NCBI RefSeq assembly: GCF_029392015.1
Contig: NZ_CP113925.1
Location: 868,001-932,000 of the forward strand
Reading direction: 5' to 3'
From: Bifidobacterium sp. ESL0728
Lineage (GTDB): Bacteria > Actinomycetota > Actinomycetes > Actinomycetales > Bifidobacteriaceae
DNA: 64,000 nucleotides
Shown here: in pieces, positions 28,860 through 37,595 of the stretch
Numbering within the stretch: the stretch's first letter is position 1
Layout: each line of letters opens with the position of its first letter
Made by a program: the position numbers and the translations under genes
Notes under the pieces: model-generated
Database searches by the model: none
The model's input: the letters and a program-made list of their open reading frames with translations, nothing else
Told to the model about the DNA's origin: nothing

Positions 28860-28918
28860 CTATCCACATTTGAGATTTTGCTGTGGATACCGCCCCGTTC
28901 GTCCACATTGCATCCACA
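28860..28918. other. Cluster of four DnaA-box-like 9-mers beside an AT-rich stretch
   Basis: CTATCCACA (28860-28868), TGTGGATAC (28882-28890, minus orientation), TCGTCCACA (28899-28907) and GCATCCACA (28910-28918) each match the DnaA box TTATCCACA, or its actinobacterial variant TTGTCCACA, at 7 or 8 of 9 bases. An AT-rich tract lies immediately left (about 28765-28850). The 618-bp gap around it holds no gene I can support. Confidence 0.5.
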
Positions 28919-29062
28919 ACACGCCGGGACCCCGGGCATTCGACCACAGGACCCGTTTCAGCTTGAAAACATACAATCCCAACCTGCATACTGGAATAAC
29001 CGCGGGGTGCGTTTCAAGCCGTTTCAGCGCTGGGGTTTGGACGCGAACGCGACCGGATTCCA

Positions 29063-29092
29063 TTGACGGTAACGTATCCCGCAGTCCATAAA
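29063..29092 (+). promoter_or_regulatory. Candidate ssb promoter
   Basis: TTGACG (29063-29068), an 18-bp spacer and CATAAA (29087-29092) lie 36 bp before the ssb start. Confidence 0.45.
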
Positions 29093-29127
29093 TAGACGAA
29101 TGTCATGACGCAAAGGGAGCAGAGTCG

Positions 29128-29778
29128 ATGGCACAGCAAGGTATAGTGACGATTTCAGGATTCATGGGCGCGAACCCGCAAAGCTTTGGGAAGGAGGGAG
29201 GCCCGGCAGCCGTTTCGTTCAGAATCGGCTGCACGACGAGATATTTCAATCCAGCGGTCAATGAATGGCGTGACAGGCCGACGACGTGGATCACCGTCAA
29301 GGTGTTCCGCCAGCTGGCTGAGAATGTGTTTTCAAGTCTCAAAAAGGGCGATCCGGTCATCGCCACGGGCAATCTGGCGACCGAGGAATGGACGCGTGAC
29401 GGCACCAAACACAGCAGGATGGTGATGGAGGCCACCAGTGTCGGCCATGATCTGAGTTTTGGCATTTCGGCATTCCAACGGGTGAAACCGGGCGGAAAGG
29501 AACATGGCAATAGCCGCGACCCTGCTGAAGTGACTCAGGGGCAAGGCCAGGACGAGGCGGCTGAAGGTTCCCAGACGCAGGCCAATACGGCAGACGCAGA
29601 TCGCCTTCATGTTTCGACCGCAGACTCGAATGAGCAGCCGGAGCATGAGTCGGTGACGAATCATGCTCAAAGCAATGACGCGCAACCCGGCGATGAACCA
29701 GGTGAGGATCCCTGGGATGCCAGCGAGGTCTTTGAAGGGCATGCCACCGCAGATCGTTTGGTGGCATCAGTCGGGTAA
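29128..29778 (+). CDS. ssb: Single-stranded DNA-binding protein
   Basis: A 216-residue SSB. The OB-fold spans about 1-118 with aromatic DNA-contact segments in WRDRPTTWITVKVFRQLAENV and KKGDPVIATGNL. The C-terminal half is Gln/Asp/Glu-rich and disordered. It ends ADRLVASVG and lacks the usual acidic DDIPF-like tip, although DEPGEDPWD lies inside the tail. It stands alone, not beside rpsF and rpsR, so it is probably an accessory SSB. GGGAG precedes the start. Confidence 0.85.
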   Translation: MAQQGIVTISGFMGANPQSFGKEGGPAAVSFRIGCTTRYFNPAVNEWRDRPTTWITVKVFRQLAENVFSSLKKGDPVIATGNLATEEWTRDGTKHSRMVMEATSVGHDLSFGISAFQRVKPGGKEHGNSRDPAEVTQGQGQDEAAEGSQTQANTADADRLHVSTADSNEQPEHESVTNHAQSNDAQPGDEPGEDPWDASEVFEGHATADRLVASVG

Positions 29779-29800
29779 TAGACGTGAAGTGAATAAGAAA

Positions 29801-29832
29801 ACGGTCGGGGCACAAAGATGTGCTCCGACCGT
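29801..29832. terminator. Bidirectional terminator between ssb and pepO
   Basis: ACGGTCGGGGCACA pairs with TGTGCTCCGACCGT around an AAGA loop, between two convergent genes, with A-rich sequence on the left side. Confidence 0.75.
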
Positions 29833-29902
29833 GACTTGGACAATCTCGCTCAAATGATCGGTATGCAATCCATTGAGTGCGATTAGCTCGTCGAACTAAT
29901 GA

Positions 29903-31981
29903 TCACCAGATGGATACCCGTGCTTCGGGGGCCAGCCACAGCTTGTTTTCAGGCTTGACGTCGAAGGCCTTGTAATAAAGATCGACGTTGCGTACGATGC
30001 CGTTGGTGCGGAATTCGGCGGGGGAGTGCGGATCGATCTGCAGATACTGTTCCGTGAGCTCTTCGCGTTGGGCGGTGCGCCAAATCGAAGCGTAGCTCAG
30101 GAAGAAGCGTTGCAGACCTGTATAGCCGTCAAGTTCGGGGGCGCTCGCCAGTGATGCGGCGACAGCTTCCGGCGAACCGTCGATTGCATGGCCGGCAGCT
30201 TTGTCAAGTGCGAAGGCGTAGGCCTTCAGACTGATGTTGACGCCGCTCAAGTCGCCGATGTTCTCGCCGATGGTCAGCGCGCCGTTGACGTGCGGGGCTT
30301 TGCTTAAGTCATCACCATACTTCTCCTGAAGCTGGGAGGGAATGAATCCGTTGTATTGGTTGATCAATGCCGCGGTGAGCTTTTGGAAGTTTGCCTTGTC
30401 TTCTGCGGTCCACCAGTCGTTGAGCTTGCCGTCGCCGTCGTACTGGCTGCCCTGGTCGTCGAAGCCGTGTCCGATTTCGTGGCCGATGACCGCGCCGATG
30501 CCGCCGTAGTTGGCCGCGTCGTCGGCCTCCGGGTTGAAGAACGGGGGCTGGAGGATGGCGGCAGGGAAGACGATGACGTTCATGGACGGCTCGTAGTAGG
30601 CGTTGACCGTCTGCGGGTTCATGAGCCATTCCTCACGGTCGACGACCTGACCGACCTTGGAGAGCTGGAATCCGGTCTCGTAGGCGACAGCTGCATTGAG
30701 ATCTTCCATCAGGCTCATTTCCGGCCTGATATCGAGGGCGGTGTAGTCGCGCCAGTGGTTGGTATAGCCGATCATCGGGGTGAACTTTGAAAGCTTTTCA
30801 AGGGCTTTGGATTTGGTTGCCTCGCCCAGCCAATCGCTGCCGGAGATGGAGACACGGTAGGCCTCGATGATGTTTGAGACCAGCTGTTCCATGCGCTTCT
30901 TCGAACTTTCGGGGAAGTGGAGACGGACATACTCGCGGCCGACTTCCTCGCCGCAGATGCCGTTGACCAGTGACACACCGCGCTTCCAGCGGTCGCGCTG
31001 CTGCTTGGCGCCTGAAAGCGTCTTGCCATAGAAGTCGAACTGCGTCTTGTCGAAGTCACGGCTCAACGTGCTCGCAGAGCCGCTGATCATCGTTACGCGT
31101 GCCCATAGTTTCAGATCGTCGAGGTCACTCTGGTCCCAGAACTTGTCGAAACCGGAAAGGAAGCTCGGCTCATGCACGATGGTGCGGTTGAACGCCGATT
31201 TGAGATCCAGCGGTTGTGCCTTTGAGGCAGGCAGGGCATTGTACGCGCATTGCCACGCGGAAAGCCATGAGGCGATGTCGAAGTGGGAGAGCGTGGAGGT
31301 GAGTTCTCCGAAATCCGTGGGGTTGTAGGTTTTCTGGGAATCTCGGGTTGCCACGTTATCCCAGTGGTTCGAGGCGATTTTGGTCTCAATCTCCAGGAAG
31401 CGCTTGGCGTCTGCTTCGGCTTTTGTACTGTCGCCGTAATCGGCGAGCATCAGAAGCTTCATGACCATATGCACGTACTGCTCACGGATCGGCGCGTAAT
31501 GATCTTCGCGATAGTAGGCTTCGTCCGGAAGGCCGATGCCGCCCTGCTCGATATGCAGAATGTTGTGCTCGGGGTCGCCGGGGTCACCGTAAACACCGCA
31601 ATCGAAGAAGTCGGGGCCTCCGAGTGTGCACAGCTCACCCAAAACCTTGGTCAGTTCCGCCTTGTCGGCGGCGTTGTCGATGCGATCGAGCGTGCCCTTG
31701 ATGGGGCTGATGCCCGCGTCCTCGATGGCATCGGTGTCAAGGAATGCGCGATAGAGGCTTTGGGATTTGTGGGCCGGGCAATCCTCGTCTTCGAGAATGT
31801 CACGAATCTGGTTTTCCGAGTCTTCGGCAAGCTTGTCGAAAGCACCGTAACGTGAACGGTCGTCCGGAAGTTCATAGGTGTCGATCCATGGGCCGTTGAC
31901 GAAACGGAAGAGGTCGTCGCCGGGGCTGATGGTGCTGGAGAATGAGGTCGTATCAAGGCCTGAAATCAAAGGTGTAGACAT
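29903..31981 (-). CDS. pepO: M13-family metallo-endopeptidase PepO
   Basis: A 692-residue neprilysin-like zinc peptidase. The substrate-strand motif NAYYEPSMNVIVFPAAIL is at 460-476, the zinc motif HEIGH at 501-505, and the third ligand is in ENIGDLSG. No signal peptide or anchor is visible, so it is cytoplasmic and probably digests imported oligopeptides. Length is normal. It is monocistronic and divergent from the DUF308 gene. Confidence 0.95.
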   Translation of the reverse strand: MSTPLISGLDTTSFSSTISPGDDLFRFVNGPWIDTYELPDDRSRYGAFDKLAEDSENQIRDILEDEDCPAHKSQSLYRAFLDTDAIEDAGISPIKGTLDRIDNAADKAELTKVLGELCTLGGPDFFDCGVYGDPGDPEHNILHIEQGGIGLPDEAYYREDHYAPIREQYVHMVMKLLMLADYGDSTKAEADAKRFLEIETKIASNHWDNVATRDSQKTYNPTDFGELTSTLSHFDIASWLSAWQCAYNALPASKAQPLDLKSAFNRTIVHEPSFLSGFDKFWDQSDLDDLKLWARVTMISGSASTLSRDFDKTQFDFYGKTLSGAKQQRDRWKRGVSLVNGICGEEVGREYVRLHFPESSKKRMEQLVSNIIEAYRVSISGSDWLGEATKSKALEKLSKFTPMIGYTNHWRDYTALDIRPEMSLMEDLNAAVAYETGFQLSKVGQVVDREEWLMNPQTVNAYYEPSMNVIVFPAAILQPPFFNPEADDAANYGGIGAVIGHEIGHGFDDQGSQYDGDGKLNDWWTAEDKANFQKLTAALINQYNGFIPSQLQEKYGDDLSKAPHVNGALTIGENIGDLSGVNISLKAYAFALDKAAGHAIDGSPEAVAASLASAPELDGYTGLQRFFLSYASIWRTAQREELTEQYLQIDPHSPAEFRTNGIVRNVDLYYKAFDVKPENKLWLAPEARVSIW

Positions 31982-32202
31982 GGCTCTACTGTATCGGCGT
32001 TCTCTGACAAGAAGCGTTGCGGGATAAAAGAAAAATCGTGCGGAAACCAGAGATTTTTACACCCGGCTTGTGCCAAGTTCAAAGTCTTGAAGTCGCTAGC
32101 GAAGGAATAGCTTTCGACTTTAATCTGTTGAATGACATGGTAGTTGAAGTGAAGCGCCACTGTGTGATTTGATGGTGACGGCGACAATGAAAAGGAGTCG
32201 AT

Positions 32203-33312
32203 ATGTCAGACGCCAATACGAATGATAATAATTTGAACGTGAATGGAAACAACGAGAACGCTCAGCAACAGCCCAATAGCCAACAACCGTCAGGTCAGCC
32301 GGAATATGGAGCCTATGCGCCTAATGCCAACGCTATGAATGGCAACGAAAACCAGTCCGAAAACAATGGGTATGCTCAGAACGCCGGACAAAGCAACCAG
32401 AATTATGGCCAATACACCGGCAACCAAGGCGGTGCTCCGCAAGCCGGCCCGAACGCCAATCCATACGTATACAACGGTCAAGGTCAGAACCAGAATCAGG
32501 CCCCGTATAGCGGTTATGGTCCGAACGGTTATGGGCCGTATGCCGCTGACCCCAATCAATACGACCGGCAATACCAGAATGGCAACCCTTACGCCAATGC
32601 CAATCAATATGCCAACGCCAGCCAAAACGGCCAATACCAATATGCGCGGAACGGTCAGCAGACTCGAAATGGTGGCCCGACAGCAGGCAATAACAACTAT
32701 TTCAACGCCCAATCGGCTCGACCCGGAAGCAACGAATGGTGGCGGATGAACCCCTTCAAACTGGCCGAGGAATGGCTGCCGAACCAGGCGAAGAAAACCA
32801 TCCGCATCGTCTATGGTGTGGTCGGTGTCGTCGCTCTCCTGCTTGGCTTGGCGCTGCTGATTTGGCCCGGCAAGACACTGGTGGCTGTGGCCATCGTTTT
32901 GGGTGCCTACTTCGTGGTTTCCGGCGCCATCCGCATCATCGGCGCCATCGTCGAAAACGGGCTGCCCGGCGGCTGGCGAGTGCTTGACATACTCGTTGGC
33001 CTTCTTTTGGTGATCGGTGGTGTGATTATGCTCAAGAACACCGCGATTTCCACAGCTTTGCTGACGATTTTGGTCACCTTGACAGTCGGCATCGGCTGGA
33101 TCATGGAAGGCATTATGGCGTTGGTCGAGACCTGGCGCTTGCCGAAGTCCGGTTGGGCCATCTTCTATGCGATTATCTCCATCCTCGCCGGTATCGTCGT
33201 GCTTTTCTCCCCGTTCGCTTCGGTGATCGTACTGGTCGTTTTCGCGGGCATCGCCATGGTGGTCATGGGCATTCTCGCCATCGTCCGCGCCTTCCGTTTC
33301 GGCAAGAAGTGA
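32203..33312 (+). CDS. DUF308/HdeD-like membrane protein with an Asn/Gln/Tyr-rich N-terminus
   Basis: A 369-residue protein in two parts. Residues 1 to about 178 are low-complexity, dominated by Asn, Gln, Gly, Tyr and Ala with almost no charge, as in prion-like domains. From about 203 there are six hydrophobic segments of the DUF308/HdeD type, for example LLGLALLIWPGKTLVAVAIVLGAYFVVSG. HdeD in E. coli is linked to acid resistance; the role here is unknown. The ATG follows AAAAGGAG. It has its own terminator. Confidence 0.8.
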   Translation: MSDANTNDNNLNVNGNNENAQQQPNSQQPSGQPEYGAYAPNANAMNGNENQSENNGYAQNAGQSNQNYGQYTGNQGGAPQAGPNANPYVYNGQGQNQNQAPYSGYGPNGYGPYAADPNQYDRQYQNGNPYANANQYANASQNGQYQYARNGQQTRNGGPTAGNNNYFNAQSARPGSNEWWRMNPFKLAEEWLPNQAKKTIRIVYGVVGVVALLLGLALLIWPGKTLVAVAIVLGAYFVVSGAIRIIGAIVENGLPGGWRVLDILVGLLLVIGGVIMLKNTAISTALLTILVTLTVGIGWIMEGIMALVETWRLPKSGWAIFYAIISILAGIVVLFSPFASVIVLVVFAGIAMVVMGILAIVRAFRFGKK

Positions 33313-33386
33313 CGATAATATCTGACGAATGATATCGTTGCGCAACGCTTTTCGTATCCGTTTATCTAAGGCACCGTTGACGATAT

Positions 33387-33434
33387 AACGCCTTGGCTGC
33401 TTTGAACCCCGTGTTCAAGCAGTCGAGGCGTTTT
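33387..33434 (+). terminator. Terminator after the DUF308 gene
   Basis: AACGCCT (33387-33393) pairs with AGGCGTT (33426-33432), extended by GCTTTGAA/TTCAAGC, then TTTT. Confidence 0.8.
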
Positions 33435-33534
33435 CATATTTGGTGAGGGCGATATGGTTTCGCGGTTGATTACGGCAATGAGCGAATTGAAAAATCGCCG
33501 GAAGATTGTTGGCCGAACGAAGTAGGGTGAAGGC

Positions 33535-34311
33535 ATGATCGAATTGAAAACGCCAAAGGAAATCGCTTCGATGAAGGTCGCCGGCCGTTTCGTCGGCAGC
33601 ATTCTGAAGGAACTTCAGGAAACCACCAAAGTCGGTACCAATCTGCTTGAGATCGACGATTTGGTTCGTCGTCGCATCGAAAGCCGCAAGGGCGCCGAAT
33701 CCTGCTATGTGGATTACGCCCCTGATTTCGGCACCGGCCCGTTCAAGCATTACATCTGCACCTCTGTCAACGATGCGGTGCTGCACGGTGTTCCTTACGA
33801 TTACGCACTCAAGGACGGCGATTTGGTGAGCCTTGACTTGGCCATCAGCGTCGACGGATGGTGCGGGGATTCCGCAGTGAGCTTCGTGGTCGGCAAGGAT
33901 CCGAATCCCGAGGATATCGCGCTGATCAAGTGCACCGAAGAGGCGCTCGCGGCCGGCATCGCGGCGGCGCAGTCCGGCAACAGGCTTGGTGACGTCTCCG
34001 CAGCTGTCGGTGACGTGGCGCATGAGCATGGTTACACCGTCAACATGGAGTTCGGCGGCCATGGCATCGGACATGTGATGCACGGCGATCCTTTCGTTCC
34101 CAACGACGGCAAGGCCCACCACGGCTACAAGCTGCGCCCGGGCCTGACCATCGCCATCGAGCCGTGGTTCATGAAAACCACCGATGAGATCTATCAGGAT
34201 GCCAAGGACGGTTGGACGCTGCGCAGCTCCGACGGTTCCAACGGCGCCCACAGCGAGCACACCATCGCCATCACCGACAACGGCCCCGAGATTTTGACCG
34301 TTCGCGAGTAG
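33535..34311 (+). CDS. map: Methionine aminopeptidase, type I
   Basis: A 258-residue enzyme that removes the initiator methionine. Metal ligands sit in LDLAISVDGWCGDSAVSF, GGHGIGHVMHGDP, TIAIEPWF and HSEHTIAIT; the His of ICTSVNDAVLHGVP is also present. It lacks the N-terminal zinc-finger extension found in some actinobacterial homologues. It is monocistronic. Confidence 0.96.
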   Translation: MIELKTPKEIASMKVAGRFVGSILKELQETTKVGTNLLEIDDLVRRRIESRKGAESCYVDYAPDFGTGPFKHYICTSVNDAVLHGVPYDYALKDGDLVSLDLAISVDGWCGDSAVSFVVGKDPNPEDIALIKCTEEALAAGIAAAQSGNRLGDVSAAVGDVAHEHGYTVNMEFGGHGIGHVMHGDPFVPNDGKAHHGYKLRPGLTIAIEPWFMKTTDEIYQDAKDGWTLRSSDGSNGAHSEHTIAITDNGPEILTVRE

Positions 34312-34458
34312 CTTTCCGTAGGCTTGGGAATCTACATTTATCATGGCATCTGCTTCTTTGCAAGTGGATGCCAATTGTATCTGTGCGTGTTTTGCAGCTG
34401 ACAGGAATAGTGAACTGAACAAAGAGGTTTAGCCTGTTGTCTGGATGACATCTGTTGC

Positions 34459-34540
34459 TGAACGGTTTTCGGGCATGACTTGGCCAGGAGGCCGTAAACC
34501 GTTCATTTAGCCGATTAAGTTGGTTTTTGACGGCTTTTTG
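34459..34540 (+). terminator. Two stem-loops after map
   Basis: TGAACGGTTT (34459-34468) pairs with AAACCGTTCA (34496-34505). Just after it AGCCG (34509-34513) pairs with CGGCT (34531-34535), followed by TTTTTG, which is a normal terminator. The rest of the 425-bp gap to gltA shows no supported gene. Confidence 0.65.
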
Positions 34541-34736
34541 ATGAGTCGGTTGATTGAAGATGCTCATGGTCAAGGCAAAATGTACGGAACGTGGACATTT
34601 GCTTCCCCAGTTTACATTCATGCAATAAGGTGTGTTCAATCCTCAATGGATTGCGGCAATGCTTTTCGTTTTGTCTGGTTTGGTAAGCTGAGAGGCAGCA
34701 AAGTAACGGTCGAGGGGCGTAAGGAAGGTGGAAGCC

Positions 34737-36032
34737 ATGGTGGAGGCAAAACTCAATGTCGATGCGAGCAAGTTCGATTTGCCCGTAGTCAAAGCCACGG
34801 AGGGGGCCGACGGCATCGTGGTCTCCAGCCTCAAAAATGATGGCTTCGTCACCCTTGATCCCGGCTTCCTGACGACTGCTCAATGCGAATCCAAAATCAC
34901 CTTCATCGACGGTCAGAAATCCATTTTGCGTTATCGAGGCTACCCGATCGAGCAGCTTTGTGAGCAATCCGATTTTCTTGAGGTGGCCTGGCTTCTGCAG
35001 CATGGTGAACTGCCAACAAAGGCGGAATACGACCAATTCTGCCTTGATCTGAACCATCGCACCATGGTGGGCGAGGACTTTCGCAGTTTCATGGCCTCGT
35101 TCCCGCATTCCGCCCAGCCGATGAGCGTACTCGCCTCGGCAATCAATGCGCTGGCGGCGTTTTATCCTGATACCACCGATATCAGCGACCCCGATCAGCT
35201 TGACGAATCGGCACGAATCATCATGGCCAAGGCCCGTACCATCGTCAGCTATATCTACCGTCGACGCCGTGACGAACCGATGCTTTACCCGGACGTCGCA
35301 CGTGGTTATGTCGACGATTTTCTGCGCATGTGCTTCGCAGTGCCTTACGAGCCCTATGAATCCGACGAACTGTCCATCCACGCGCTCGGCCGTTTGTTGA
35401 TCATCCACGCCGACCACGAGCAGAATTGTTCGACTTCTGTGGTGCGTATTGCCGGCAGTGCCCACGCCAACCTGTATTCGGCAGTGGCGGCAGGTGTCAA
35501 TGCACTTTCCGGCCCGCTGCACGGCGGCGCCAACGAAGCGGTGTTGAAACAGCTTGAGGTTATTCGTGATTCGGGCGAAAGCGTCAGCCAGTTCGTCGAA
35601 AACGCAAAAAAGAACGGTACCCGCATTTCCGGTTTCGGCCATCGAGTTTACAAATGCTACGACCCGCGGGCAGTGGTCGCCAAACACTATCTTGAGCAGC
35701 TGATGGCGCGAGGGGACGTCGATAATCGTCTTCCTGTAGACGAACGCGCTCTGTTTGATATTGCCACGGAACTTGAGGACATCGCCACGCACGACGATTA
35801 TTTCGTCTCTCGTCATCTCTATCCGAACGTCGATTTCTATACCGGTCTGCTCTACCGGGTCATCGGCTTCGACGCCCCGATGTTCACCCCGCTTTTCGCA
35901 CTTGGCCGCATTCCCGGCTGGATTGCGCAATACCGCGAGATGCTGGACGACCCAAAGACCAAGATCGGCCGGCCACGCCAGGTCTACACCGGCGAAACCG
36001 AACGTGATTACGTCCCGATGAATCAGCGCTAG
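34737..36032 (+). CDS. gltA: Citrate synthase
   Basis: A 431-residue type II citrate synthase that condenses acetyl-CoA and oxaloacetate. Active-site segments are HADHEQNCSTSVVR, SGPLHGGANEAVLKQL and GFGHRVYKCYDPRA. Bifidobacteria have an incomplete TCA cycle, so it probably feeds 2-oxoglutarate and glutamate synthesis. ATG 34737 follows AAGGAAGG; a GTG three codons earlier is the other choice. It is convergent with dapD. Confidence 0.95.
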   Translation: MVEAKLNVDASKFDLPVVKATEGADGIVVSSLKNDGFVTLDPGFLTTAQCESKITFIDGQKSILRYRGYPIEQLCEQSDFLEVAWLLQHGELPTKAEYDQFCLDLNHRTMVGEDFRSFMASFPHSAQPMSVLASAINALAAFYPDTTDISDPDQLDESARIIMAKARTIVSYIYRRRRDEPMLYPDVARGYVDDFLRMCFAVPYEPYESDELSIHALGRLLIIHADHEQNCSTSVVRIAGSAHANLYSAVAAGVNALSGPLHGGANEAVLKQLEVIRDSGESVSQFVENAKKNGTRISGFGHRVYKCYDPRAVVAKHYLEQLMARGDVDNRLPVDERALFDIATELEDIATHDDYFVSRHLYPNVDFYTGLLYRVIGFDAPMFTPLFALGRIPGWIAQYREMLDDPKTKIGRPRQVYTGETERDYVPMNQR

Positions 36033-36041
36033 GTTCCAAAA

Positions 36042-36113
36042 CACAAGTCAGGGGATAGGTTTTTGAGAATGGCGGAAAATGGCCGATTTCAAAAACCTAT
36101 CTACCGACTTGTG
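36042..36113. terminator. Long imperfect hairpin between gltA and dapD
   Basis: Arms of about 24 bp (CACAAGTC... at 36042, ...GACTTGTG ending 36113) share GATAGGTTTTTGA with its complement and hold a 23-nt centre with ATGGC and GGCCGAT. It can act as a bidirectional terminator. Confidence 0.65.
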
Positions 36114-36118
36114 AGAAA

Positions 36119-37123
36119 TCAGTTCTTGTGCAGCTTCTCGTTCAGGGCGATGCCGACCTTGCGGTAGCGGGCCTCGATGGCACCGGTCACCGAATTGCGG
36201 ATGAAGAGGATGTTGTCTTTGCCTGAAAGCTCGGAACCTTTGACCACTTCCAGCGGCTCGCCTGCAGCAATCTTGGCCTTGTCGTGGATGGTGATCTTTG
36301 TGCCGGCGGTGACGTAGAGTCCCGCTTCGACCACGCAGTTGTCGCCCAGGGAAATCCCGATACCGGCATTGGCGCCGAGCAGGCTGTGCTCGCCGATGGA
36401 ATTGCGCAGCTTGCCACCGCCGGAAAGCGTGCCCATGATGGACGAGCCGCCGCCGACGTCGGAGCCGTCTCCAACGGTGACACCTTGGGAGACCCGACCT
36501 TCGATCATGCAGGTGCCGAGCGTGCCGGCGTTGAAGTTGACGAAACCGGCATGCATTACGGTCGTGCCGGCGGCCAAATGGGCGCCGAGACGTACGCGGT
36601 CCGCGTCGCCTATACGTACGCCTTCCGGCACAACGTAATCGACCATACGCGGGAATTTGTCGATGCCGAGCACGTTGACGTCGACGTGGGGAGCGGGCAT
36701 ACCGCCGGCGACCGTGCCGGCCTTGGCCACGGCGTTCATCACGTCCATCTTGCGTAGTGCGAAGTTCTCGGCGGCGAACGGCCCGTAGTTGGTCCACACC
36801 ACGTTGGCGAGTTTGGCGAAAATGCCGTCGAGATTGATGGTGTTCGGCTCGACCATGCACATGCTTAGCAAGTGCAAACGCAAGTAGGCATCGGCGGCGT
36901 CGGCGATGGGAGAGTCAAGAGCGGAGACGGTGAACACGGGCACACGCCGTACACCGCGAGCGTCTGGCTGGTCGTAAGCCAAAGCCCCGAATCCATGCTT
37001 CGGCCGCGAAGCCTCGTCGGGTGCCGCACCCATTTCCAGTTTCGGATACCACACATCCAGCGTGTTGCCCGCCTCGTCGATCGAGGCCAGGCCCCAGCCC
37101 CAAGCCGTCCGTTCGTCACTCAT
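36119..37123 (-). CDS. dapD: Tetrahydrodipicolinate N-succinyltransferase
   Basis: A 334-residue hexapeptide-repeat enzyme of the succinylase lysine/diaminopimelate route, in the longer actinobacterial form. The N-terminal domain reaches about 150; the left-handed beta-helix has [35 protein letters not shown] and [28 protein letters not shown] precedes the ATG. It stands alone and convergent with gltA. Confidence 0.93.
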   Translation of the reverse strand: MSDERTAWGWGLASIDEAGNTLDVWYPKLEMGAAPDEASRPKHGFGALAYDQPDARGVRRVPVFTVSALDSPIADAADAYLRLHLLSMCMVEPNTINLDGIFAKLANVVWTNYGPFAAENFALRKMDVMNAVAKAGTVAGGMPAPHVDVNVLGIDKFPRMVDYVVPEGVRIGDADRVRLGAHLAAGTTVMHAGFVNFNAGTLGTCMIEGRVSQGVTVGDGSDVGGGSSIMGTLSGGGKLRNSIGEHSLLGANAGIGISLGDNCVVEAGLYVTAGTKITIHDKAKIAAGEPLEVVKGSELSGKDNILFIRNSVTGAIEARYRKVGIALNEKLHKN

Positions 37124-37259
37124 ACCTGCTCCTTTTTAGCTACATTGTTGAAATGAATATGTATCCAATCTAGCGCAAACCAGAATATTTGTCGCTGCAA
37201 AGCCCAGAAGCCAAGCTATCAAGACGTTAAATCCCGCAGGCTCGATACAATGATGGATT

Positions 37260-37391
37260 GTGAGTGATTACAGGAAAGAACGCGAACGCCGCGAGGGCCG
37301 TCGCCGCAATATCGTGCGGGCGATTTGCATTGTCGTGGCTGCAGCGATGCTGCTTGCGCTGGTCATTCCTGCAATCTATGCGGGCCTTTGA
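37260..37391 (+). CDS. Possible 43-residue single-pass membrane peptide
   Basis: A GTG-started frame begins SDYRKERERREGRRRN, a strongly basic head, followed by a hydrophobic helix with ICIVVAAAMLLALVIPAIYAGL to the stop. That basic-in, hydrophobic layout is typical of small membrane proteins and unlikely in random sequence. TACAAT at 37246-37251 ends 8 nt before GTG, so it may be transcribed leaderless. No family is recognised. Confidence 0.45.
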   Translation: MSDYRKERERREGRRRNIVRAICIVVAAAMLLALVIPAIYAGL

Positions 37392-37595
37392 CGATCTTGC
37401 ATTGAATACGGCAACAAGGTCATGACGGTCAGGGCGACGGATTTTGTGGTGCAAGATTCATTGAAGGAAATGAATATCTACCTTGATATCCGGGCAAGTC
37501 GCAGGAACTGCGTTAATCGGAATCGATTATTTTCGACCTTGTGCCAATAAAGACGGTCAGAGAATTTTCAGTGAGCAAATATAAGGTGAAGTGCA
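37392..37595 (+). other. Spacer upstream of prfB
   Basis: No gene is supported in these 204 bases. AAGGTGAAG before 37596 is the prfB ribosome site. Confidence 0.4.

Noticed and set aside
28788-29066. 92-residue ORF with a hydrophobic start upstream of ssb
   Set aside because: The C-terminal two-thirds has no protein-like pattern, no ribosome site is present, and it covers the DnaA-box-like cluster.
29069-29077. GTAACGTAT before ssb as a third galactoside operator
   Set aside because: It matches only 9 bases of the 11-mer and the gene has no link to sugar use.
31283-31855. Long ORFs opposite pepO, xylB, proS and other genes
   Set aside because: They are frame shadows of well-supported genes with no ribosome sites or domains.
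34520-34840. ORF upstream of gltA
   Set aside because: It overlaps the gltA start, begins within a terminator hairpin and shows no protein-like features.
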